From Methylopila capsulata (GTDB lineage Bacteria; Pseudomonadota; Alphaproteobacteria; Rhizobiales; Methylopilaceae), in the NCBI RefSeq assembly GCF_016907975.1, contig NZ_JAFBCY010000001.1, forward strand, positions 558,001-622,000: a DNA stretch of 64,000 nt. The letters are read 5' to 3'. The number at the start of each line of letters is the position of its first letter. Within the stretch, counting starts at the first letter, position 1. The notes under the pieces were generated by a model, which saw only the letters and a list, made by a program, of their open reading frames with translations, was not told the DNA's origin and did not search any database. Shown here one piece after another: positions 36,404-44,799 of this stretch. Made by a program: the position numbers and the translations under genes.

Positions 36404-36447
36404 GTTTTCGCCGCGGGACGTCGCGCCGTCGCGCGCGCCCTGCCCGC

Positions 36448-37515
36448 TCAGCCGCGCCCGAGCGCCCGCAGGCCGAGAAACGGCGTGCCGGCGAGCAGCG
36501 CGTCGACCGCGGCGGGCGTCTGGAAATGGCCGTTCAGCGAGACCCGCGGCAGCGCCGTCGGCGTCGCGGCGTGGCGCTTGAACAGATGCCCCGGCCGCGT
36601 CGTGACGGCGGTGACGAAGCCGAGGTCGCGCGCGATGTCGTACTCCCGCGGCCCCGCCGCCGAGAGATCTCCGACGGGATAGGCGAAATGCGCCGGCGCC
36701 TCGCCGAGCTTGAGCCGGATCGCCTCGCGGCTCTCCGCCATCTCGGCCCGCGTCGCGTCCTCCGGATGCTTCGCCAGCATCGGATGCGTGACGGTGTGGG
36801 CGCCGATCGTGACCAGGGGGTTCTTCGCGACCTCCTTTAGCTCGTCCCAGCGCATGCAGAGATCGCGCGCGAAGGCGAACACGTCGACGCCCTGCTCCTC
36901 CGCCAGCCGGCGAACCTCCGACCGCAGCCGCTCCTCCGGACCGGAGCGCAGCCGCCAGTAGATCGCGTCCCACGCCGCCGCCTTCTCCTGCGCGGAGACG
37001 GTGGACAGCACCGCCTCGCCGCGCCCGAGATCGACGACGACGCGGCGCGCGCGGACCAGGGCCTCCTCGAGCGCCAGCCACCAGATCTCGGCTTCGCCGT
37101 CGGCGAAGGCCGAGGCGACGTAGAGCGTGGCGGGCGCGCCATGCCGCTCGAGCACCGGCAGCGCGAAATCGCGCACGTCGCGGTAGCCGTCGTCGAAGGT
37201 CACATGCAGGAAGGGGCGCAGCGAGACTCCGACCGAGACCCTCCGCCACGCCTCGTCGAGCGAGACGAAATCGAAACCGAGCTCACGCGCGCGGGCAAGC
37301 GTTGCGTCGAGGAACTCGGGCGTGACTTCGAGCAGCCGGTTGGGCGCGAAGGCGCGCTCCCGCCACGGGCGCACGTGATGCAGCGTCAGCACGACGCCCA
37401 GCCCCCGCGCGCGCCGCGCCAGCCAGCTGTTGGCGCCGCTCGCGTGAAGCCCGGCGAACGCCGCGCGAAAGGCCGTCGTCCGCACGCCCGCCATGCGGCT
37501 ACGCCCCCGCTTCAT
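36448..37515 (-). CDS. Polysaccharide deacetylase (NodB/CE4) family protein
   Basis: 355 residues from ATG 37515 (a later ATG at 37494 is possible). CE4 motifs are FLHVTFDDGYRDV (metal-binding Asp pair) and IGAHTVTHPML (HxxxH-type metal site), then FAYPVGDLS. A roughly 100-residue insertion lies between the first two motifs. It resembles deacetylases in surface-polysaccharide loci, and it lies near the Tad and export genes, though on the opposite strand. It removes N-acetyl groups from an unknown glycan. Confidence 0.86.
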   Translation of the reverse strand: MKRGRSRMAGVRTTAFRAAFAGLHASGANSWLARRARGLGVVLTLHHVRPWRERAFAPNRLLEVTPEFLDATLARARELGFDFVSLDEAWRRVSVGVSLRPFLHVTFDDGYRDVRDFALPVLERHGAPATLYVASAFADGEAEIWWLALEEALVRARRVVVDLGRGEAVLSTVSAQEKAAAWDAIYWRLRSGPEERLRSEVRRLAEEQGVDVFAFARDLCMRWDELKEVAKNPLVTIGAHTVTHPMLAKHPEDATRAEMAESREAIRLKLGEAPAHFAYPVGDLSAAGPREYDIARDLGFVTAVTTRPGHLFKRHAATPTALPRVSLNGHFQTPAAVDALLAGTPFLGLRALGRG

Positions 37516-37758
37516 TCTCACCAACCCGTACTATCAGCTGATCTGGTGAACGAACCGTGCACCGGACGCAGCGCGCCATGTACCCTCCTCCAGCCAACGC
37601 CCGCAGAACTAAGGCGAACTCCCTCATTTGTACAGTTAATGACACATTAAATACTTCTGTCGTGAATACATCTCTTTTTATGCAGCCCCATTTAATCAAC
37701 GTAGAGATGTGCGTGAGATAACGGCTCCACTAACGAGATTAGCCGGATCCGTTCATTC

Positions 37759-38346
37759 ATGCGAACGCGCAGACTTAAGACATCGATCGTCGCATTGCGA
37801 CGGGACTCGCGCGGCCTGGCGGCCGTGGAGTTCGCTATGATCGCTCCGGTCCTGTTGCTGTTCGTCTTCGGAACGATCGAGGTTGGGCTGATGATGGCGG
37901 CCCAGCACGTGCTGGACGACGCCGTTTTTATGGGCTCGCGCACCTCGAAGACCGGCTACGTCGCGTCGACCTCGACGCAGACCGCGACGGTCGCGGCCGC
38001 TATCAGGAAAGCCGCTCAGGCGTACCTTGATCCGACCAAAATCATCGTCACCTCGACGTCCTACGCCGACTACAGCTCAATCAATCCGGAACCCTTTACC
38101 GACACCAACAAGAACGGCGTGCGGGACGCCGGCGAAGCTTACACCGATGTTAACGGAAACGGATCCTACGACGACGGTAAGGGCTCCGCCGGCTATGGAA
38201 CCGGCGGCCAGATCGTGGTTTTCACCGCCACCTACAACTGGCCGGTGCACACTCCGATGATCGCCGACCTTATCGCGACCAAGGGCGTCCGTACGCTGAG
38301 CGCGCGCGCGGTCGTCCGCAACGAACCTTATGGGACGATGCCATGA
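37759..38346 (+). CDS. TadE-like pseudopilin with aspartate-rich loops
   Basis: 195 residues. RDSRGLAAVEFAMIAPVLLLFVFGTIEVGLMM is the TadE N-terminus with the conserved Glu in a hydrophobic helix, processed like type IV prepilins. An unusual middle part, DTNKNGVRDAGEAYTDVNGNGSYDDG, has two EF-hand/dockerin-like loops rich in Asp and Asn, a likely calcium site. It starts a three-gene operon. The upstream 240 bases (37516-37758) are AT-rich and presumably hold the promoter, though I found no well-spaced consensus. Other tad genes (tadABC, cpaE, flp) are not in the window. Confidence 0.87.
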   Translation: MRTRRLKTSIVALRRDSRGLAAVEFAMIAPVLLLFVFGTIEVGLMMAAQHVLDDAVFMGSRTSKTGYVASTSTQTATVAAAIRKAAQAYLDPTKIIVTSTSYADYSSINPEPFTDTNKNGVRDAGEAYTDVNGNGSYDDGKGSAGYGTGGQIVVFTATYNWPVHTPMIADLIATKGVRTLSARAVVRNEPYGTMP

Positions 38347-38930
38347 GGCGGCGGACGCTCCGTTCCCTAGGCCAGCAGTTTCGCCGGCTAAACCGCTCGG
38401 ACTCCGGCGTCGCAGCCGTGGAGCTTGCTTTGGCGGCGCCCCTCCTATCCCTCCTGTTGCTCGGCGGCACGGACCTCGCGCGCTACACGCTCGCCGTCCA
38501 CAAGGTCATGGGCATCGGTTTCGCGGTCTCCGACGTCGCCTCGCAATACAAGGCCGACGAGTTGAGCGACAAAGCCCTCGATCAGATTTATCGGATCAGC
38601 AGCGAGAACTTGTCGTCCTACGTATCCGGCTCAACCGGCGTGACAATGCTGACTTCGGTGTACCTCGCCAGCAACGGCGCCGTGAAAGTACGATGGCAGT
38701 GTAAGAGCGCAACGGTCTCTGGTTGGTCGAGCAAGATCGGCTCGCCCGGCGGCGCGGCATCCGTCGACAAGAACATGCTTCTTGATGAGAACGACAACAT
38801 TATAATTTCAGAAGTGTATTATAAATACACGCCATTATTCAAGTTATTCTCAACATCTACGATCGACATTTACAGCAAAGCAATGTTCCGCCCGCGCCTT
38901 GGCGGCCTCACCACAAAGCCCTGCAGCTAA
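38343..38930 (+). CDS. TadE/TadF-like pseudopilin
   Basis: 195 residues, with the TadE helix at DSGVAAVELALAAPLLSLLLLGGTDLARY. The remainder is extracytoplasmic, with Cys residues in RWQCKS and at the C-terminus (KPCS) that may form a disulfide. Its ATG overlaps the preceding stop (ATGA), so it is translationally coupled. The 3' third is unusually AT-rich for this genome. It would be a minor pilin of a Flp/Tad secretion apparatus. Confidence 0.85.
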   Translation: MRRRTLRSLGQQFRRLNRSDSGVAAVELALAAPLLSLLLLGGTDLARYTLAVHKVMGIGFAVSDVASQYKADELSDKALDQIYRISSENLSSYVSGSTGVTMLTSVYLASNGAVKVRWQCKSATVSGWSSKIGSPGGAASVDKNMLLDENDNIIISEVYYKYTPLFKLFSTSTIDIYSKAMFRPRLGGLTTKPCS

Positions 38931-38933
38931 GGC

Positions 38934-40376
38934 ATGACGCCCTTGTCGCACACGTTTCGCCCCCTCCGTCGCTTCACGCAGTCCGACAGCGGCGCAACCG
39001 CGCCGCTGCTTGGCCTAATCGGCCTTGTCCTCATCGGCTGCATGGGGATCGCTATCGACATCGGGCGCTCGGTCATCGTCCGCGCTCGCCTCTATGACGC
39101 GCTCGACGCCGCCGGCCTCGCGGTTGCGAACCGCATCAGCACGGTCACGCCCACCGCAGAGGCGACGAAGTTCGTCAAAGCAAACTTCGTCGACAATTTC
39201 GCCGGCGCGACCGTCACGGCCGTCACCGCCACGCCCAACGCCGACAAGTCGGTCGTCACGCTCACCGCTACAGCCATTATGCCCACCTCATTCATGAGGC
39301 TGTTCGGGCAGGACTTCGTCACTGTGGGCGCCACGTCCGAGGTCACGCGCAAGCTGACCGGCCTCGAGGTTGTCATGGTGCTCGACAACACCGGCTCCAT
39401 GGAACAGAGCGGCAGCATGCCGGCATTGAAGGACGCCGCCAATCTGCTGGTCGACCAACTGTTCGGCAACCAGACGACCGCAAGGAATCTTTACGTCGGC
39501 CTAGTGCCGTTTTCTCAAGCAGTCAACATAGGCACCAATAAGACACGAGCGGATGCGTGGGTCACGGCCACGTCGCGCGAAAACAGCACAAACCCCTATT
39601 ATCCTGACTACTGGACAGGCTGCGTCGAGGCGCGTGCAGGCGGACTCGATCAGACGGACGATCCGCCGCAATCCAGGACCGCGAACAGCGTATTCAAAGC
39701 CTATTACGCCCCGGATACATCCGGAAACAATTGGATAGACACGTCAAGCCGACCGACGAAGCTCAATATCTACTATACCAGCTGGACGCTGCAGAGTGGG
39801 CCGGGTCGGTTCTGCCCGACGCCGATGACCAGCATGACCAACGTCAAGCAGGACATCAAGACCGGCATTTCGGCCATGAAGGCGCAAGGGTCGACGATGA
39901 TCAACCTCGGGGCTGTCTGGGGATGGCGCATGCTGTCGCCGCGGTGGCGGGGCTTCTGGGACGGCGTGATGCTGACGAACTCACTGCCGCTCGATTATGG
40001 CACGAAGAATATGCAAAAGGCCGTAGTCTTGATGACTGACGGCGAAAACCGCTTCGGCGCGAATACGTCTTCGGATACGACATACACAGCCTACGGCGTT
40101 CGGTCGCAAGGCCGGATAGGCTATACCGGCTTCAGCACTGCCAGCAGCGAACTCAACAAGCGGCTCACGACGGTCTGCGGCAAAATCAAAGCAGCAGGCA
40201 TCCTGGTTTACACGGTCGCGTTTAACATCAGCCCGGAAGAAGTGGGCGTTAAGACGCTTCTTCAAAACTGCGCCAGCTCGACATCGTATTATTTCGACGC
40301 CACCGATCAGGCGGCTCTTAAAGCGTCGTTTCAGAAGATCGGCGACTCGCTCTCGAACCTCCGCGTCAGTAAGTGA
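38934..40376 (+). CDS. TadG-like protein with von Willebrand factor A domain
   Basis: 480 residues. The TadE/TadG-like membrane helix is GATAPLLGLIGLVLIGCMGIAIDIGRSVIVRARL. A vWA domain begins at VVMVLDNTGSM, where the MIDAS motif (DxSxS) reads DNTGS, and contains ALKDAANLLVDQLF and AVVLMTDGENRF. TadG proteins sit in the envelope and support pilus assembly and adhesion. It is the last gene of the three-gene operon; codon usage is less GC-rich than elsewhere. Confidence 0.88.
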   Translation: MTPLSHTFRPLRRFTQSDSGATAPLLGLIGLVLIGCMGIAIDIGRSVIVRARLYDALDAAGLAVANRISTVTPTAEATKFVKANFVDNFAGATVTAVTATPNADKSVVTLTATAIMPTSFMRLFGQDFVTVGATSEVTRKLTGLEVVMVLDNTGSMEQSGSMPALKDAANLLVDQLFGNQTTARNLYVGLVPFSQAVNIGTNKTRADAWVTATSRENSTNPYYPDYWTGCVEARAGGLDQTDDPPQSRTANSVFKAYYAPDTSGNNWIDTSSRPTKLNIYYTSWTLQSGPGRFCPTPMTSMTNVKQDIKTGISAMKAQGSTMINLGAVWGWRMLSPRWRGFWDGVMLTNSLPLDYGTKNMQKAVVLMTDGENRFGANTSSDTTYTAYGVRSQGRIGYTGFSTASSELNKRLTTVCGKIKAAGILVYTVAFNISPEEVGVKTLLQNCASSTSYYFDATDQAALKASFQKIGDSLSNLRVSK

Positions 40377-40444
40377 GCTGTCGGGAATCCGGTAGCGTCG
40401 CCTTAACGGGAGCATGCCACGGTCGGCCGGACGCTCAGGGACGG

Positions 40445-41674
40445 ATGGGCACCATGACGAGCCTCGACACCATCGACGGCCGCGGACGCAGCGCCGGCCC
40501 AGCTTTCGCGTCGATCGAGATCCATCGCGACGTCGCGGCCGTCGAGCCGCTCTGGAGCGACCTGCTCGGCCGAGCCTTCGTCACGCCCTACCAGACCCCC
40601 GCATTTCTCCGGGCCTGGAGCGATCACGCCGCCGCTCATGAGCGGACGGCGCCGCTGATCGCGGTCGCGCGCGACGGGGACGGGGCGGCGGTCGCGCTGC
40701 TGCCGTTCGGCCTGCGCCGGTCGTTCGGCGTCGCGACCGCGGCGTTCCTCGGCGGCACCCACGTCAACTACAACATGCCCGTCATCCGCCGCGACCGGCT
40801 CGCCGCCTTCGACGCCGGCGAGGTCGCGCGTCTGATCCGGGAGACCGCCCAGGCCGGCGGGGTGGACCTGTTCGTCCTGCGCAACCAGCCCATGGCGTGG
40901 AACGGCGTTCCGAACCCCTTCGCGGCGTTGCCGCGTCAGGCCGCGCCGGACGAAGGCTACAGCGGCCCCCTGGCCGACAGCCTCGAAGCCCACCTCAAGC
41001 GCTTCGTCTCCGCCAAGACGCGCTCCGCGCAGCGGCGGAAGATGCGCCGGTTCGAAGAGCAGGGCGCCGTGCGGCTCTACCGCGCCGAGAGCGCGGACGA
41101 CCGCGAACGCGTGCTCGAGGCCTACTTCCGCCAGAAGGCCCAGCGTCTCGGCGCCCGAGGCGTCGACAACCCCTTCGCGCTGCCGGGCGTCGATCGCTTC
41201 ATCCGAGCGGCCGCCGGGCTGGACGGCGGCGTGCGCACGGTCGACCTCTACGGATTCGACCTCGACGGACAGGTCATCGCCACTTTCGCGGTGATCTGCG
41301 ACGCCGACCGGATGTGCGGGATGTTCAACTCGATCACGAGCGGCGACCCGGCCCGGTACAGCCCCGGCGAGCTGCTGCTGAACGTCATGGTCGAAGATGC
41401 GATCTCGCGCGGCATGGCGCGTTTCGACCTCGGCGTCGGCGCCGCAGCCTACAAGCAGATGTACTGCCCCGACAGCGAACCGCTGTTCGACTCGATCTTC
41501 GGCGTCAGCGCTCTGGGCCGCGCGATCGCGGCGGGCGCGGCGGCGAAGACGGCCGCCAAGGCGCGCATCAAGGCGAATCCGACCGCCTATGGCCTGATCG
41601 AGAGGCTCCGCAAACTCCGGGCGAGGCCCAGGTCCGCGACGGACGCCGCCGAGGCCAAAGAGCCCGCCGACTGA
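40445..41674 (+). CDS. GNAT-fold acyltransferase, BioF2/CelD-like
   Basis: 409 residues from ATG 40445 (AGGGA upstream). It has the double-GNAT arrangement of BioF2-like/CelD proteins: PLWSDLLGRAFVTPYQTPAFLRAW at the start, an RKMRRFEEQGAVRLYRA segment in the middle, and FDLDGQVIATFAVICDADRMCGMFNS with YSPGELLLNVMVEDAISRGMARFDLGVGAAAYK in the second half. CelD/BcsL-type proteins act in exopolysaccharide production. The divergent export genes and the preceding pilus genes fit a surface function. Confidence 0.82.
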   Translation: MGTMTSLDTIDGRGRSAGPAFASIEIHRDVAAVEPLWSDLLGRAFVTPYQTPAFLRAWSDHAAAHERTAPLIAVARDGDGAAVALLPFGLRRSFGVATAAFLGGTHVNYNMPVIRRDRLAAFDAGEVARLIRETAQAGGVDLFVLRNQPMAWNGVPNPFAALPRQAAPDEGYSGPLADSLEAHLKRFVSAKTRSAQRRKMRRFEEQGAVRLYRAESADDRERVLEAYFRQKAQRLGARGVDNPFALPGVDRFIRAAAGLDGGVRTVDLYGFDLDGQVIATFAVICDADRMCGMFNSITSGDPARYSPGELLLNVMVEDAISRGMARFDLGVGAAAYKQMYCPDSEPLFDSIFGVSALGRAIAAGAAAKTAAKARIKANPTAYGLIERLRKLRARPRSATDAAEAKEPAD

Positions 41675-41714
41675 CCGCGACAGGCTCCTTCGCCGACGTC
41701 GCGCAACCCGCACC

Positions 41715-41741
41715 GTCCGACGGAATCTGCGAACGTCGGAC
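41715..41741. terminator. Hairpin between convergent genes, probable bidirectional terminator
   Basis: Perfect 8-base inverted repeat GTCCGACG/CGTCGGAC with an 11-base loop, midway between the acyltransferase stop and the co-polymerase stop. No long T run on either side. Confidence 0.5.
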
Positions 41742-41790
41742 TGCAAGATCCCCGTTCGCGGAGCAAGCTCGCCGGGCGGCCGCAGCGCGC

Positions 41791-43950
41791 TCAGGCCGCG
41801 AGACGCGAGCCGTCGTCCGGGCCCATGTCGCGCTTGAGGAGAACGACGACGTCCTCGATCCCCGTCGCCTTCAGCCGATCGTGGGCGTCGACCGTCGCGA
41901 CGTCGCCCGCGCCGGTGTTGGAGACCAGGATGGCCGCCTCGCAATGCGGCGTGAAGGCGTCGGCGGCGCCGACTCCGCCGGGCGCGGACAGCAGGACGAA
42001 ATCGTAGGTGAGCGCAAGCGCTTCGAGCACCACGCCGAGGCGTCCCTGGGCGGCCGCGTCGAGCGACGCGTAAGCTGCTCCTCCCCGCGGCACGATGTGC
42101 ACCCGCGAGCCCCGGTCGCGATGAATCGCCTGGGCGAAGGTCGCGGAGCCTTCGAGCAGTTCGGCGAGCCCCGGCCCTGCCGCCTCGTCGCCGAGGCGAG
42201 GCGCGCCGCCTCCCGCGTCGATGGCGACCACACGGCGCCCGGACTCCGACATGATGCGCGCGAGATTGGTCGCGACGTCGTCCACGGACACGTCGGGCCT
42301 GGCGCCGGTCGCGAGGATGCGCAGCGCGCCGCCGGAGGTCGGCATGGCGGCAAGCTGGCGGGCGAGCGCCGACACGAGGGCCGCGTCCGCGACCTCGATC
42401 GATTCGGCGCGCGAGGGCGTGGCGCCCGGCGGCGGCGCGGCCGCCGCGGGAGCCGTCTCCGGCGGCGTCTGGTAGGCGGCGCCCTGAAGCCGTCCGAACA
42501 CGGGCGTCTCGCCCACCGCGGGCGGGGGCGGGGCCGTGTCCTCGTCTTCCGGCCGACGGCCCGCAGCGCTGAAGACCTCGGCGGTCGCCGCCGCGAACAG
42601 CGCCAGCACGAAGGCGCCGAGCGTCGCGAGCACGATGGTCGGAATCTTCTTGGGGAAGTAGGCTTCGCTCGGCGCGGCGGCCTTCGTGATGATGCGGGCG
42701 TCGGCCAGCAGCGCATCGGGGTTCTCGCGCGCGGAGGTCTCGCGGTAGCGGGTCAGCATCTGCTCCAGAAGGTCGCGCTGGGTGCGCGCCTCGCGGTCGA
42801 GCGCGCGAAGCTGGACGTCCTGGTCGTTCGCGGTCGCGGCGACCGACTTCTGGTCTTCGAGCCTGCCTTCGAGCGCCGCCACGCGCGCGCTGGCGGACTT
42901 GGCGTCGTTTTCGAAGGCGCGGGCGAGCTTCTCCGCCTCCGTGCGGATCGAGACGTCGAGGCCGGAGAGCTGCGCCGTGAGTTCGCGCATCCGCGGGTGC
43001 TGCGAGAGCAGCGTGCGGGCCTCGCTCGCGATCTGGGCGGCGAGCTGGGAGCGCTGCTGCACCAGCGCGCGGACGACGTCCGAGTTCGCGATGTCGAGCG
43101 CTTCCGCCGGCCGGCCCTGACGCATGAGGTCGCGGATGAGGTCGGCCTTCGCGCGGGCCTCGCCCTGCAGGGTGCGCGCCGCGCCGAGCTGGGTGTTGAT
43201 CTCGCCGAGCTGCTGGGCGGTGACCGTCGCGCCGCCGCTGCCGACGAGCAGTCCGGCTTTGGCGCGGAACGCCTCGACCTTGCCCTCGGCTTCGCTGACG
43301 CGGTCGCGCATCCGCTCGATCTCTTCGGAGAGATACTGGACGGCCTGGCGGTTCTGGTCGCGCTTCGCGCCGCGCTGGATATCGAAGTAGGCCTCCACGA
43401 AGCCGTTCGCGACGTTGGCGGCCCGGTCCGGATTGGTGGAGACGAACTCGATCCCGATCACGCGGGCGCCCGACACGGGATAGACGGACAGGTTCCTGGC
43501 GACCTTGTCGACCACCTGCTCGCGCACCGGCTGATCGCCATCCACGTCGCCGAGCCCGACCAGCCCGACGAGTTTCTGCAGGAACGAACCGCTGCCGACG
43601 GAGAACTCGTTGTCCCGGCCGAGATCGAGCTTGGCCGCGACCTGGCGCACGAGATCGCGCGACTGGATCAGCTGGACCTGGGTGGCGACGGCCTGCTCGT
43701 CGGGAAGCTGGGGCGCCTGCCCTCCGCCGCCTGGCGCGAGCTGGTCGCGGTTCTCGATCAGGACGAGCGCGGTCGCCCGGTAGTAGGGGCTGGTGAGCTC
43801 AACGAAGAGGAAGGCGAGCACGGCGACGACGAGCGCCGGGCCGAGGATCCAAAACCTGCGGCGCCACAGCCCACGGCCAAGCGCGCGCAGATCGATCTCG
43901 CCGCCGATGGGGCGATCGTCCTCTGCCGCGGTGCTCGTTCGGTTGGACAT
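41791..43950 (-). CDS. Wzc/ExoP-like polysaccharide co-polymerase with degenerate kinase domain
   Basis: 719 residues of the exopolysaccharide chain-length regulator/BY-kinase family. There is a Wzz region with a first transmembrane helix near 33-53 and a long periplasmic coiled coil (about 200-400, e.g. LSEEIERMRDRVSEAEGKVEAF). A second helix lies near IPTIVLATLGAFVLALF. The C-terminal P-loop-like domain keeps Walker A' (VVAIDAG) and a Walker B-like FVLLSAP, but where the GxxxGKS/T loop should be it reads ATGARPDVSVDDVATNLA. No Tyr-rich tail is present. It is therefore likely inactive as a tyrosine kinase, or uses a partner. It is divergent from the Wza-like gene. Confidence 0.88.
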   Translation of the reverse strand: MSNRTSTAAEDDRPIGGEIDLRALGRGLWRRRFWILGPALVVAVLAFLFVELTSPYYRATALVLIENRDQLAPGGGGQAPQLPDEQAVATQVQLIQSRDLVRQVAAKLDLGRDNEFSVGSGSFLQKLVGLVGLGDVDGDQPVREQVVDKVARNLSVYPVSGARVIGIEFVSTNPDRAANVANGFVEAYFDIQRGAKRDQNRQAVQYLSEEIERMRDRVSEAEGKVEAFRAKAGLLVGSGGATVTAQQLGEINTQLGAARTLQGEARAKADLIRDLMRQGRPAEALDIANSDVVRALVQQRSQLAAQIASEARTLLSQHPRMRELTAQLSGLDVSIRTEAEKLARAFENDAKSASARVAALEGRLEDQKSVAATANDQDVQLRALDREARTQRDLLEQMLTRYRETSARENPDALLADARIITKAAAPSEAYFPKKIPTIVLATLGAFVLALFAAATAEVFSAAGRRPEDEDTAPPPPAVGETPVFGRLQGAAYQTPPETAPAAAAPPPGATPSRAESIEVADAALVSALARQLAAMPTSGGALRILATGARPDVSVDDVATNLARIMSESGRRVVAIDAGGGAPRLGDEAAGPGLAELLEGSATFAQAIHRDRGSRVHIVPRGGAAYASLDAAAQGRLGVVLEALALTYDFVLLSAPGGVGAADAFTPHCEAAILVSNTGAGDVATVDAHDRLKATGIEDVVVLLKRDMGPDDGSRLAA

Positions 43951-44059
43951 GTCCGTTCCCGATTCCTGATCGAACGCATTTCCTACGGTTAGAAAACCAT
44001 CGTTATGGTTGCCGCATGGTTAACCTGGAGCGATCTCGTTCACCGGAAGACAACCGATT

Positions 44060-44079
44060 GTTAACCCTGTTGGGGTAAC
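44060..44079. promoter_or_regulatory. Imperfect palindrome in the divergent exopolysaccharide promoter region
   Basis: GTTAACCC-TGTT-GGGGTAAC, one mismatch in 8-base arms, in the 165-base AT-rich gap between the co-polymerase and Wza-like genes. Other GGTTAAC motifs occur nearby. It could bind a shared regulator; the factor is unknown. Confidence 0.4.
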
Positions 44080-44115
44080 GAAGCGTAAACCTTCAACGCG
44101 AGGTTCGCTTAGCCG

Positions 44116-44676
44116 ATGTCGACCCGCCTCACGCTCACCCTGTCGTTCGCCGCCGCGCTCCTCGGAGCGTGCTCCGGCCCGCGCGCGGTGCCCCCGCCGC
44201 TCGCAGCGGCCTTCGACGAACCCTACGTGCTCGCGACCGGCGACCGGTTGCGCGTCAGCGTCTTCGGCCAGCCCAACCTCTCGAACAGCTACACGGTGGA
44301 GGCCGACGGCCAGATCGCCATGCCGCTGGTCGGCCGCTACGCGGTCGTGAACAAGACGCCTGACCAGGTCCGCACCGGCCTCGAGGCCAGGCTCAAGAGC
44401 GGATTCCTGCGGGACCCCAACGTCTCCGTGGAGATCGAGGGCTACCGGCCGTTCTACATACTGGGCGAAGTCAACAGCGCTGGCCAGTACCCCTACGTCG
44501 TCGGCATGACGGCGGAGAATGCGGTCGCGATCGCCAGCGGCTTCTCGCCGCGCGCCCAGAAAAAGACGGTCGAGCTGACCCGCCGCCACGGCGACCGGGT
44601 GTTCAAGGCCGAGGTGCCGCTCACCTACCCCGTGCGCCCCGGCGACACGATCACGGTGGAGGAGCGCTGGTTCTAA
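44116..44676 (+). CDS. Wza-like polysaccharide export outer-membrane lipoprotein
   Basis: 186 residues with a lipoprotein signal peptide (lipobox LLGAC, lipidated Cys18). The poly_export domain shows YVLATGDRLRVSVFGQPNLSNSYTVEADGQIAMPLVGR, then one SLBB-like segment PFYILGEVNSAGQYPYVVGMTAENAVAIASGF, ending GDTITVEERWF. It is shorter than E. coli Wza, lacking extra SLBB repeats and the pore helix region, as is usual for rhizobial ExoF-like short forms. It pairs with the divergent co-polymerase. Confidence 0.9.
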   Translation: MSTRLTLTLSFAAALLGACSGPRAVPPPLAAAFDEPYVLATGDRLRVSVFGQPNLSNSYTVEADGQIAMPLVGRYAVVNKTPDQVRTGLEARLKSGFLRDPNVSVEIEGYRPFYILGEVNSAGQYPYVVGMTAENAVAIASGFSPRAQKKTVELTRRHGDRVFKAEVPLTYPVRPGDTITVEERWF

Positions 44677-44716
44677 GAGCCGGCGATCACCGCTGGAAGG
44701 CGCAGGAATCGCCGCG

Positions 44717-44747
44717 CCCGTGTCCCGGCCTTGAGCCGGGACACGGG
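44717..44747. repeat. GTCCCGGC-family palindrome, copy 1
   Basis: Perfect 13-base arms CCCGTGTCCCGGC and GCCGGGACACGGG with loop CTTGA. It lies between convergent wza-like and mfd genes and may terminate both. It shares core and loop with the copies at 48348 and 48442. Confidence 0.85.
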
Positions 44748-44799
44748 GAAAGAAGCCGCCTGCGGGACGGTTTGCACGGCTGGCCTCAAGCCCGCGCGC

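Noticed and set aside
40897-43992. A 1031-codon plus-strand open frame opposite the co-polymerase gene
   Set aside because: It is a high-GC antisense shadow with Arg/Gly/Ala-rich, low-complexity translation and no family resemblance, while the minus strand encodes an unmistakable Wzc-like protein.
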